8,518 nt of DNA from Planctomycetales bacterium (GTDB lineage: Bacteria; Planctomycetota; Planctomycetia; Planctomycetales; Planctomycetaceae): assembly GCA_020050375.1 (NCBI GenBank), contig JAGVKR010000519.1, positions 1 to 8,518 of the forward strand, read 5' to 3'. The translations under genes and the position numbers were made by a program. The notes below the pieces were generated by a model. The model searched no databases and was not told where the DNA came from. It was given only the letters and a program-made list of their open reading frames with translations. Positions 1-5,707 of the stretch are shown in pieces (position 1 is the first letter of the stretch; each line of letters begins with the position of its first letter).

Positions 1-549
1 ACGTTGGCACGCCGGCGTCCTGGAGAGAGGAAACAGACCCGTTCAGAGACTCGAATTCTCCGCGAAGGATCGATGTTCGGAGAGAGCGTGCGGCGTTTTT
101 TCAACGGCCTTCCAGATCCGCCTCCGGGCGAAAAAACTGGCCCATAACGAAACGCGCCCCGCCGCGATTTGGTGCAGCAAAATGCTCCAAAACAGCACGC
201 CATCGCGAGCAATGCGATGGCGTCTGGAAGCGGCTCCCGAGCGAAGTTCCGTCAGCGCGAACAAGGCGTAACTATCTGCATGACTTTGCCTTAAGGACGA
301 TCAGTTCCTGGACAACTCGTCCCGCGTTATCGCTTGCGTCGGTCCCGAAAGCCGTTCTTCTGTCCTCCCGTGCGGGGCCAGGCTGGAACTACTTCGCCCG
401 CGATTTTTTTCGAGCATCGGACGAATCTCGGTTTAGCGCCCCGGTCCGACACGTCGACGCGCTTTCGTACCGCTGCGCATCGGAAGAGCTCGCTCAGCTT
501 CTTCTGCGAGATGTCAGCCGTGCGACTTGAAGAAAAACTCGCGGACGAC
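1..549. other. Gene-poor region with no supported gene
   Basis: I see no gene here that I would defend. The open frames on either strand lack recognisable domains, a Shine-Dalgarno sequence or a signal peptide. A 73-codon minus-strand frame (43-264) is arginine-rich and low in complexity, and contains a perfect hairpin. A plus-strand frame (334-786) runs antisense into the kelch gene. The last part is the 3' flank of the kelch gene, which stops at 550. No tRNA-like cloverleaf or CRISPR-like repeat was seen. The only marked structure is the stem-loop at 197-223. Confidence 0.6.
197..223. repeat. Perfect 10-bp stem-loop
   Basis: The arms ACGCCATCGC (197-206) and GCGATGGCGT (214-223) are exact reverse complements around a 7-base loop, GAGCAAT. 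No T-run follows on either strand, so this is not a classical intrinsic terminator. It stands alone in non-coding DNA and may be a copy of a dispersed repeat or a structured RNA element. Whether the loop or stem recurs elsewhere in the genome cannot be seen from this window. Confidence 0.6.
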
Positions 550-1797
550 CTACGGCACCACCGTCATCTTTCCCACCAGAAACAAATCGGGGTGGTGGCC
601 GTAGTATTCGGCTTCGACGAAACCGCCGCCCGTTTCGCCTCCCAGGAGGTAGAGACGATCATCGCGAACGACCGACATCGGCAGGTTGTTGTCGATCGGG
701 AGTTTGTCGGCGGTTCCGAAGAGGTCAGTTTGCGTGTCGTAAACGAAAACGTCGTTGTGCAGACCGCTGGCCGGGCGTTTTTGTGATGCGACTCCGTATT
801 TGGGGCGCACGGTGCCGTCGGGATTGCACACGAAGGGGTATTGGTGCCCACCGGGAAGAAGGATGTAGCGATTGCGGAACACCAGGTTGGCACTCTTCGG
901 AAAGTTCCCGCTCGAAACGGGAAGATCGCGGAGCCGCGACCACTCCGCCGCGCGGGGATCGAACCGCCAGTTATCGACGACGGTGCAATAGCCGTAGTTC
1001 TTGCCGTCGCGGGCGAGGTCTCCGGTCGCCCCCCCGACAACATACAACCGCTTTTCGACAGCCTGCACGGCATGAACGAACCGGGGTGTCCCAGGGCAAT
1101 CGGGAAGGCGCTTCCAGCCCGCATCGACCTGGGCCAGGTCGAGGACGAACAGGCGCGCTCCCATTCTGCGGTGCGCGCCGTCGCGGTCGGCCTCGGTGTA
1201 AAACCCTTTGACGCCGTCGTAGTCGGCTCCCCCCATGAGGTAAATCCGTTCGTCAATCACCGCCAGGCCGCTGGAAGTCAACTTGCTGGGGAGCGGCGGA
1301 AGCGCGGTCCACTTCCACTCACTGGCATCGCGTCGCAACCGCCAGCCATCGGCATAGCAAAACGGGGCGTCGTAGCTGAAACCGCCCCACACGCAGAGAC
1401 TGTCGCTCAAGACCGCCGAGAGAACTCCCTGACGTGCCGCGCCCGGGAAATCCGGAAGCGGCGTCCACTCCCGCTGGTCGGCGGCGACATCGAGCCCCCA
1501 GACTTTTTTGAGAAATCCGCGCGGATAACGACCCGGCTTGTGCTGATTGTCGAGCTCCAGTCCGCCGCTGCAGAACCCGCAGGCGGTGACGAGCGTGGTC
1601 CCCAGGAACCCGCCGTCGCTGTCCTGGAATCCCTGGGGAAGATTGGGGCCGCGCGACCACTCGATCGAGAGCAGCGGACGCAACTCCGCTTGAGGCGCCG
1701 GCGACACCGGTTCGCCTGCCGCCAGCACGCCCGTGGAGGCCGACACTGTGCCGACGGCGAAAAGAAATGCCAAGCAGAAACAGGCTATGGAGGGCAT
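550..1797 (-). CDS. Secreted kelch-repeat beta-propeller protein
   Basis: The protein has 415 residues and the stop is TAG at 552-550. Residues 1-27 form a Sec signal peptide (hydrophobic FCLAFLFAVGTVSA, possible cleavage after VSA or LAA), so the protein is exported. Kelch double glycines occur at G138-G139, G189-G190, G255-G256, G316-G317 and G386-G387, plus a degenerate one near residues 73-79. The matching W-x-x-LP type strands (W47, W111, W163, W228, W286, and one at 360-367 without Trp) give about six blades, the usual number for a kelch propeller. At least seven mature cysteines (73, 76, 135, 147, 234, 271, 324) suggest disulfides. Kelch propellers mostly bind proteins or glycans and some are sugar-active enzymes; nothing here fixes the ligand. 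The frame is open back to 1986, but those 63 extra residues look non-coding and would bury the signal peptide, so the ATG at 1797 is preferred. No clear Shine-Dalgarno sequence is visible. The next gene upstream on the same strand is the ceramidase-family gene, 364 bases away across a repeat-bearing spacer. Confidence 0.9.
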   Translation of the reverse strand: MPSIACFCLAFLFAVGTVSASTGVLAAGEPVSPAPQAELRPLLSIEWSRGPNLPQGFQDSDGGFLGTTLVTACGFCSGGLELDNQHKPGRYPRGFLKKVWGLDVAADQREWTPLPDFPGAARQGVLSAVLSDSLCVWGGFSYDAPFCYADGWRLRRDASEWKWTALPPLPSKLTSSGLAVIDERIYLMGGADYDGVKGFYTEADRDGAHRRMGARLFVLDLAQVDAGWKRLPDCPGTPRFVHAVQAVEKRLYVVGGATGDLARDGKNYGYCTVVDNWRFDPRAAEWSRLRDLPVSSGNFPKSANLVFRNRYILLPGGHQYPFVCNPDGTVRPKYGVASQKRPASGLHNDVFVYDTQTDLFGTADKLPIDNNLPMSVVRDDRLYLLGGETGGGFVEAEYYGHHPDLFLVGKMTVVP

Positions 1798-1942
1798 GGT
1801 GTTGCGAGAGCGAGAGGAGGTTGGCGAGAGTGGAAAGGAGATCAGGGACCGAGGCGTGACATCAGGCCGCAATGAGTGGAGTCGGGAATCGTCAAACGTT
1901 TTAGTTGCGGCTTTGTTGCGACGCCGAGCATGTGGCCAGCGG

Positions 1943-2008
1943 TCCCTCGCTAACGCATCGGATTGCAATCGGGGCGCCGCCATCATAACCCGAAGCGTCA
2001 GCGAGGGA
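1943..2008. repeat. Inverted repeat pair forming a long hairpin
   Basis: TCCCTCGCTAACGC at 1943-1956 is the reverse complement, with one mismatch, of GCGTCAGCGAGGGA at 1995-2008. The 38 bases between would form the loop. The inverted arm is actually a perfect complement of the variant (GTTAGC) found in the other copy at 3607-3633. Paired opposite copies of one short repeat resemble the REP/BIME or miniature-element organisation known in other bacteria. Its position between the ceramidase-like stop and the kelch start would also let it act as a transcript 3' structure. Confidence 0.65.
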
Positions 2009-2013
2009 GTGCG
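1987..2013 (+). repeat. Dispersed 27-bp repeat, copy A
   Basis: Starting AACCCGAAGCG and ending GCGAGGGAGTGCG, this 27-base sequence matches 3607-3633 at 26 of 27 positions, in the same orientation. The only difference is C versus T in the middle (GTCAGC/GTTAGC). Read as protein it gives frames such as RSVSEG or PKRQRG, which I recall as frequent spurious peptides in planctomycete genomes. It lies in non-coding DNA downstream of the ceramidase-like gene. Confidence 0.75.
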
Positions 2014-2120
2014 GACATCCCCGCCTCTGACGCACGAAACACGACGAACGGGCTCGATGCCAAAACGGAATCGATCGCCCGAATCACTTCCACGGCGGCA
2101 CGTCCTCTCGTCGTCGACAC

Positions 2121-2141
2121 GAACGGACTGACAGTCCGTTC
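2121..2141 (-). terminator. Hairpin downstream of the ceramidase-like gene
   Basis: The arms GAACGGACT (2121-2129) and AGTCCGTTC (2133-2141) pair perfectly over 9 bp with a 3-base loop. The hairpin lies 20 bases beyond the TGA stop of the ceramidase-family gene in its direction of transcription. No U-tract follows (the RNA continues GUGUCGACG), so it would be a non-canonical terminator or a stabiliser of the mRNA 3' end. It could also be a dispersed repeat. Confidence 0.45.
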
Positions 2142-2161
2142 TACTGATGTTCGGCTCCGTG

Positions 2162-3466
2162 TCACTTCCCCGACAGTTGTTGCGGCACCGGAGCCCGGTC
2201 GATCATCAGCAGGGCGTTTTCGATCAGGATTTCGCCGGTCATTTCTCCGAGCGACGTTCGCGAGACATAGTCGTAGCGGGGGAAACTCATAAAATCGACT
2301 TTCGTCAGAATGTAGCCGAAAGCGTCGTTCGTCAGCCCGAACAGCAGGTTGTGCTCGCCGCGCATTTTCCGTTTGAGGTAGAAACCGATATTCGGCAGCG
2401 CTTCGCCGGGAATCGTCAGAATCTGCGCGTTGCCCAGGTTCACCAGGTTGAGCCGCGCATTGACCGACTTGTCCGGGTTGAAGGGATACTTGAGCGGCGA
2501 GCCGGTGATGATGGCCTGCATCATCGGCGATTCCACCGGAAACTTGACGTCCAGGGCTTCGCATACCAGCTTGGGATCCTTCTGCACCGGAGCCTCCTTC
2601 ACGATCCGTAGCGCCTCGTCGGCCATCAGGTGGCCGATCCGCAGGCATTCGTCCCACGTCCGCGAATCGTTCCAGACTCCGCGGCTGACGTCGCGCGGGT
2701 TGGCGAGGTCGCGGTTGTCGGCAGTGATCATCCCCCCCTGCGCGCCGTTCATGAACATCGCAAAGCCGCCGGTCTGCTCCTGCAGCTTGTCGCACAGGGG
2801 ACCGATGGCGTCCGGGCTGACGATGCCGACACCGCTGCCGAGCACTTCCGGGTGAATGGCGTAGTTGACCAGCGTCGCCAACGCCTTGCCGCTGGGATCG
2901 ACCGCCTGGATCACGCTCATCCGCCGGTCGTACAGGTCGGGGGCGTAATAGTTGTAGGCGATCTTCCCCTTGGCTTCGCCGGTCGCGACTCTCAGGTTCG
3001 CCGGCTGCAGGTGGTCGAGGGCGTCATTGACCGCTTCGGCGGCTTTATTGCAGACGAAATCCATGTACTTGAGATCCCCCGTGTGGCCCCCCTTTCCATC
3101 CGGAAAGGCGTAGCAATCGGGGGCGCTGTGCGTGTGCGTGGAACCAATGAGGATGTTCGCCTTGGGCAGCCGCGGCACCTGGGCGCAGACGCGGTTTCCC
3201 AGCGCCGAAGGAAAGCCCAGCGAGTCCAACTGCACGACCGCCACCGAAACGTCCCCTTGCCGGAAGACGATGGCCCGGGCCGTCAGCTCGCCCTTTTTCT
3301 CCTTCGAAGGATTGGGAATACCGACTCCTCCTGAAACCGGCAGAAGCGGGTCGGGAGTGATGATCCGCATGGCGGTCCCCACCTGAAACTCGGCGCAGGC
3401 GGTGGACATCGGCACCGCCAGGCAGACCAGCACAAGAGCCGCGGCAGATAAACGGAAACGACGCAT
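2162..3466 (-). CDS. Secreted neutral/alkaline ceramidase-family protein
   Basis: The protein has 434 residues and the stop is TGA at 2164-2162. Residues 1-25 are a signal peptide with cleavage expected after ACA (A23-A25), so the product is exported. The rest fits the N-terminal catalytic domain of neutral/alkaline non-lysosomal ceramidases, which hydrolyse the amide bond of ceramide using one zinc ion. Visible family marks are STHTHSAP (109-116, H111 and H113), the region around H205 in NYAIHPEVLG, E355 in IPGEALPN, and a tyrosine-containing segment GYIL...RYDYVSRTSLG (384-407). By comparison with the Pseudomonas enzyme, these would supply the His, His, Glu and Tyr zinc ligands. The segment where that enzyme has its catalytic serine reads NGAQGGMITAD (240-250) here, with no serine. 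It is shorter than the roughly 650-residue canonical enzymes because the C-terminal immunoglobulin-like domain is missing. The true substrate is therefore open. The ATG at 3466 is supported by GAGGGGG 5-11 bases upstream. Confidence 0.88.
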   Translation of the reverse strand: MRRFRLSAAALVLVCLAVPMSTACAEFQVGTAMRIITPDPLLPVSGGVGIPNPSKEKKGELTARAIVFRQGDVSVAVVQLDSLGFPSALGNRVCAQVPRLPKANILIGSTHTHSAPDCYAFPDGKGGHTGDLKYMDFVCNKAAEAVNDALDHLQPANLRVATGEAKGKIAYNYYAPDLYDRRMSVIQAVDPSGKALATLVNYAIHPEVLGSGVGIVSPDAIGPLCDKLQEQTGGFAMFMNGAQGGMITADNRDLANPRDVSRGVWNDSRTWDECLRIGHLMADEALRIVKEAPVQKDPKLVCEALDVKFPVESPMMQAIITGSPLKYPFNPDKSVNARLNLVNLGNAQILTIPGEALPNIGFYLKRKMRGEHNLLFGLTNDAFGYILTKVDFMSFPRYDYVSRTSLGEMTGEILIENALLMIDRAPVPQQLSGK

Positions 3467-3492
3467 GAATGCCCCCTCTCGTAATAAGAATC

Positions 3493-3515
3493 TTCGTCCG
3501 CAGACGAATGCGGAC
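3493..3515 (-). promoter_or_regulatory. Two overlapping, mutually exclusive hairpins in leader
   Basis: TTCGTC (3493-3498) pairs with GACGAA (3503-3508) over a 4-base loop. Overlapping it, GTCCGCA (3496-3502) pairs perfectly with TGCGGAC (3509-3515) over a 6-base loop. Both cannot form at once because they share bases. The element lies 27-49 bases upstream of the ceramidase-like ATG and would be in its 5' leader if transcription starts further upstream. It could be an RNA switch or attenuator-like structure, or a protein-binding palindrome. No promoter was identified convincingly for this gene. Confidence 0.4.
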
Positions 3516-3606
3516 CCAACGACCAGACGTTCGCATCATTATTCTGGTGTTTTGCTGCGAAAATTGCCAACGGCAGGCGCGGTGAGGAACAGAGCACGAG
3601 GCTCGA

Positions 3607-3633
3607 AACCCGAAGCGTTAGCGAGGGAGTGCG
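3607..3633 (+). repeat. Dispersed 27-bp repeat, copy B
   Basis: This copy is identical to 1987-2013 except for one C-to-T change. It lies 37 bases beyond the stop of the small membrane protein gene and 141 bases upstream of the ceramidase-like start. No inverted partner comparable to that of copy A is visible nearby. With copy A it forms a direct repeat pair 1,620 bases apart enclosing the whole ceramidase-like gene. Confidence 0.75.
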
Positions 3634-3670
3634 TGGCCGCTCATTAGCCGCCGACTCGCCGTCGTCGCCG

Positions 3671-4105
3671 CTAACCGCGTCTCACGTTGATTGCAGAACG
3701 GAAGACGGCCAACACCAGCCTCGCAAAAATCCCACCCGCGGTGCCACTTGCGAAGGCGACCAGCGCCACCACCAGTTCCCATTGGTTTCCGCTCGCCATG
3801 CCCCAGTGAAAGCTGAGGGCCGTCCCCGCCACGAGCCCCAGAGCGATCCCAATCCAGGCAATCGGATGCCACGGGCCGTTGTCATCCTGCGCGCGAATGA
3901 AGCCCAGGCTCCCCACAAACCCGACGAGCGCCCCCAGTAGCGCCCCGCACACGAGTCCGCCAATGTATTGACCGAACCCCCGCGTCCACGGCTCGCCCCC
4001 CGGCCGCTGGAACAGGCCGACCAATGCCGCGATCGCCAGCACGCCCAGCACAGTGCTCAACGCCGTCGAGCCGATGATCACCAGAATGCCCTGGACGTAC
4101 CGCAC
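3671..4105 (-). CDS. Four-helix membrane protein, function unknown
   Basis: The protein has 144 residues and the stop is TAG. Four hydrophobic segments, at about 5-32, 45-70, 82-104 and 110-136, predict a small integral membrane protein. It is rich in glycine, alanine and small residues (GALLGALVGFVGSLG, GIALGLVAGTAL), as in tightly packed helix bundles. The loops are short, and the first loop carries a charged stretch, QRPGGEPWTRG (33-43). No family was recognised. The start is GTG at 4105: no in-frame ATG lies between it and the upstream region, and GGAG sits 10 bases before it. It runs divergently from the SPFH gene, with a 369-base gap, and is followed by a 204-base gap and the ceramidase-like gene on the same strand. 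Hydrophobicity together with the long open frame makes a real gene likely, although the sequence is not diagnostic. Confidence 0.7.
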   Translation of the reverse strand: MRYVQGILVIIGSTALSTVLGVLAIAALVGLFQRPGGEPWTRGFGQYIGGLVCGALLGALVGFVGSLGFIRAQDDNGPWHPIAWIGIALGLVAGTALSFHWGMASGNQWELVVALVAFASGTAGGIFARLVLAVFRSAINVRRG

Positions 4106-4278
4106 GAGTCGTTTGCTCCACTTACGGACATGACGGTGGCCGGAAGATTGCCACCTGAAACCGTTCTACCCGGTCACCAGCCGCCGCGACAGGCCGGGTC
4201 GTGAAACGAGACGGCGAGAGGGGGAGACAGAGAGAACGGGAGAACGTCCCGCCGGCATCGAAACGGCAGCCGCATGCC

Positions 4279-4313
4279 CCCAACTCCGCATTCCGAATTC
4301 CGCACTCCGCATT
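4279..4313. repeat. Heptanucleotide tandem array, CCGCATT type
   Basis: Read in steps of seven, the sequence is CCCAACT, CCGCATT, CCGAATT, CCGCACT, CCGCATT. These are five consecutive in-phase units, two of them identical and the others differing mainly at two positions. As a result the 11-mer ACTCCGCATTC appears twice, 21 bases apart (4283-4293 and 4304-4314). Short tandemly repeated heptamers are well known between genes in cyanobacteria; this array has the same form. It is non-coding and lies upstream of the SPFH/RHH promoter. Confidence 0.7.
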
Positions 4314-4393
4314 CACCCAGGCTCGGCCGCCGCTCCCGACAAACATGCAATTTTTCATTTCTCCCCGTTTTTCGGTGATCCATCGCCCTCTTC

Positions 4394-4421
4394 TTGACGT
4401 TCAATATCAAAGTGATATCAT
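4394..4421 (+). promoter_or_regulatory. Sigma70-type promoter of the SPFH/RHH unit
   Basis: The -35 box is TTGACG (4394-4399) and the -10 box is TATCAT (4416-4421), with a 16-base spacer. Each box matches the consensus at five of six positions, and TGA directly before the -10 gives an extended -10 motif. Transcription would start near 4428, leaving a leader of about 47 bases before the ATG at 4475. AGGGGG at 4461-4466 serves as the ribosome binding site. Confidence 0.6.
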
Positions 4422-4430
4422 CGTGATATA
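4404..4430 (+). promoter_or_regulatory. Operator-like half-site array with 11-base period
   Basis: ATATCA occurs at 4404-4409 and 4415-4420, and TGATAT at 4413-4418 and 4424-4429. Each word recurs exactly 11 bases later. The pairs form two inverted repeats, ATATCA-AAG-TGATAT (4404-4418) and ATATCA-TCG-TGATAT (4415-4429), sharing a central palindrome, TGATATCA. The array covers the spacer, the -10 box and the probable start site, so bound protein would block RNA polymerase. One-turn spacing of half-sites suits ribbon-helix-helix repressors such as Arc, and such a protein is encoded by the second gene of the unit. Autoregulation is inferred. Confidence 0.55.
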
Positions 4431-4474
4431 CACGATGAACCGAGATTTCCGGTGTTCCCAAGGGGGCTTTCGCC

Positions 4475-5362
4475 ATGACCGCTGAAAAGACCACGCAGGT
4501 GATGAACGGTTGGATGATGCTCGTCGTCACAGTGATCCTGATTTTTGGAGGGATCGCCGCCACGATCTTGTGCCTCGCGATGATCAGTCCTTATTCCTCC
4601 GCTTCGGCGATGGGGCTATTTCTGACAATCCCCGTGTTAATCGCCGGCATTGTCTCCTGCGGCGGATATTTCACACTGCAACCCAACAGGGCTTGTGCCC
4701 TGCTGCTGCTGGGCGACTATCGCGGCACCGTCCAGGAAAGCGGATTCTTCTGGACCAATCCCTTCATGACCAAGGTGAAAATCTCGCTCCGCATCCGGAA
4801 CCAGGAGACGGCCCGGCTCAAGGTCAACGACAAGCGCGGCAACCCGATCGAGATCGCGGCCGTCGTCGTGTGGCACGTCAAGAACACGGCGCAGGCCCTG
4901 TTCGACGTCAACGTCTACGAAGACTACGTCAAGATTCAAAGCGAATCGGCCCTGCGGCACATGGCCAACAGCTTCGCCTACGATCATGGTGAAGAAGGGG
5001 AGACCACGCTCCGCAGCAGCGTCGACGAGGTTTCTGAAACGCTCCGCCAGGAGCTGCAGGATCGGTTGCAGAAGGCAGGCGTCGTCGTCGACGAGGCGCG
5101 GCTCACGCACCTCGCTTATGCTCCCGAAATCGCCGGAGCCATGCTCCGCCGGCAGCAGGCCGAGGCGATCATCGCCGCCCGGCAGAAGATCGTCCACGGC
5201 GCCGTGAGCATGGTGCAGATGGCACTCGAGGAGCTCGCCGCCAAACAAGTCGTCGATCTCGACAACGAGCGCAAGGCGGCGATGGTCAGCAACCTGCTCG
5301 TCGTTCTCTGTGGCGAGCACGATGCAACGCCCGTCATCAACGCCGGCACGCTCTACACGTAA
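4475..5362 (+). CDS. SPFH/Band 7 domain membrane protein
   Basis: The protein has 295 residues. Two hydrophobic segments (about 12-37 and 46-66) anchor it. They are followed by [27 protein letters not shown] in two parts (65-91), typical of the start of a stomatin/prohibitin-type SPFH domain, which runs to about residue 235. Further marks are the strand [10 protein letters not shown] (91-100), the strand [15 protein letters not shown] (131-145), and [15 protein letters not shown] (226-240), which begins the flotillin-like helix. The C-terminal block [21 protein letters not shown] (271-291) looks like a conserved tail. SPFH proteins oligomerise at membranes into scaffolds that organise microdomains or recruit proteases; the specific role here is unknown. 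The ATG at 4475 has AGGGGG 8 bases upstream. The next gene follows after 22 bases on the same strand, suggesting co-transcription. I recall SPFH genes of this type paired with small Arc-family genes in other phyla, which supports a functional pair. Confidence 0.9.
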   Translation: MTAEKTTQVMNGWMMLVVTVILIFGGIAATILCLAMISPYSSASAMGLFLTIPVLIAGIVSCGGYFTLQPNRACALLLLGDYRGTVQESGFFWTNPFMTKVKISLRIRNQETARLKVNDKRGNPIEIAAVVVWHVKNTAQALFDVNVYEDYVKIQSESALRHMANSFAYDHGEEGETTLRSSVDEVSETLRQELQDRLQKAGVVVDEARLTHLAYAPEIAGAMLRRQQAEAIIAARQKIVHGAVSMVQMALEELAAKQVVDLDNERKAAMVSNLLVVLCGEHDATPVINAGTLYT

Positions 5363-5384
5363 CCCGATTCGCCAAACTCGTACA

Positions 5385-5582
5385 ATGTCCTCCCGCAAGC
5401 CCTTCCTGCTCCGACTCGACCCCGCGCTCTACGCCGCGCTGGAGCGCTGGGCCGAGCAGGATTTGCGGAGCGTGAACGGGCAGATCGAATTCCTGCTCAA
5501 AGAAGCCGTCCGCGCCCGCGACCGCAAAGCTCTGCCCCCCGATTTCCCCGACAAAGAGCCCCGCAAACGCCGGCCCGAATAG
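5385..5582 (+). CDS. Arc-type ribbon-helix-helix DNA-binding protein
   Basis: The protein has 65 residues. The N-terminal strand KPFLLRLD (5-12) would form the two-stranded antiparallel ribbon that enters the DNA major groove. Helix A follows at about 13-26 ([14 protein letters not shown]) and helix B at about 29-44 ([14 protein letters not shown]). This is the compact fold of Arc/MetJ/HicB-type repressors, including the SVNGQIE motif frequent in Arc-like antitoxin and regulator annotations. A charged, proline-rich tail (45-65) lies outside the fold. The ATG at 5385 is chosen because longer in-frame starts would run antiparallel to no domain and overlap the SPFH gene. No strong Shine-Dalgarno precedes it, so translational coupling to the upstream gene is possible. 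The likely role is a dimeric repressor of its own operon. No toxin gene sits next to it, so a toxin-antitoxin reading is not supported. Confidence 0.88.
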   Translation: MSSRKPFLLRLDPALYAALERWAEQDLRSVNGQIEFLLKEAVRARDRKALPPDFPDKEPRKRRPE

Positions 5583-5664
5583 ACAGAGCGCTCGCGTTGG
5601 GTGACACGACCTGACGACCCAAGTCAGAAGGGTGTGCCACACCACTGTTCCACAGTCGGCCCCG

Positions 5665-5692
5665 CTCAAGCCCCGGGTCTCAAGCCTCAAGC
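5665..5692. repeat. Heptanucleotide tandem array, CTCAAGC type
   Basis: In steps of seven the sequence is CTCAAGC, CCCGGGT, CTCAAGC, CTCAAGC. Three units are identical and in phase, and one is degenerate. It lies in the 125-base gap where the SPFH/RHH unit and the haem-motif gene converge, ending 15 bases before the latter's stop. No terminator with a U-tract was found in this gap; GGTG-N5-CACC (5631-5643) is only a weak stem. Confidence 0.6.
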
Positions 5693-5707
5693 CGCCCTCC
5701 GGCAATC

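Larger units (their letters stand above)
1798..2161. other. Repeat-bearing spacer between kelch and ceramidase-like genes
   Basis: These 364 bases hold no supported gene. They contain the hairpin at 2121-2141 just past the ceramidase-like stop and a planctomycete-type repeat with an inverted partner (1943-2013). Next to the kelch start is a purine-rich stretch (about 1803-1850, pyrimidine-rich in the transcript) with GCGAGAG-like words. No convincing sigma70 promoter for the kelch gene was found: a TTGACG occurs on the minus strand upstream, but with no good -10 at the proper distance. Confidence 0.6.
4106..4474. other. Divergent intergenic region before the SPFH gene
   Basis: These 369 bases hold no supported gene. 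From left to right they contain: a 6-bp inverted repeat, GGTGGC-N9-GCCACC (4135-4155), in the leader side of the membrane protein gene; a purine-rich tract (about 4202-4246); a heptanucleotide tandem array (4279-4313); and the promoter and half-site array of the SPFH/RHH unit (4394-4430). Confidence 0.6.

Noticed and set aside
43..264. 73-codon minus-strand open frame
   Set aside because: It is arginine-rich, has no domain and no ribosome binding site, and contains the perfect hairpin at 197-223, which is easier to explain as non-coding.
334..786. 150-codon plus-strand open frame
   Set aside because: Its second half is antisense to the well-supported kelch gene and its first half has no recognisable features.
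841..1875. Long plus-strand frame of 344 codons
   Set aside because: It is an antisense shadow of the kelch gene, a normal by-product of GC-rich codon use; the kelch motifs lie on the minus strand.
1998..2795. 265-codon minus-strand frame overlapping the ceramidase-like gene
   Set aside because: It is another reading frame of the same strand, low in hydrophobic patterning and full of Arg/Asp/Gly. Its downstream part merely reads through the spacer and the repeat.
4135..4155. GGTGGC-N9-GCCACC as an operator or riboswitch for the four-helix membrane protein
   Set aside because: The arms are only 6 bp, with a long spacer in GC-rich DNA, and no promoter was identified around it, so chance is a fair explanation.
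5385..5582. Reading the RHH gene as the antitoxin of a toxin-antitoxin pair
   Set aside because: The partner is a 295-residue SPFH membrane protein, not a small toxin, and no RelE, HicA, MazF or PIN-like gene adjoins it.
5631..5643. GGTGTGCCACACC as a terminator for the convergent genes
   Set aside because: The practical stem is only 4 bp and no T-run follows on either strand.
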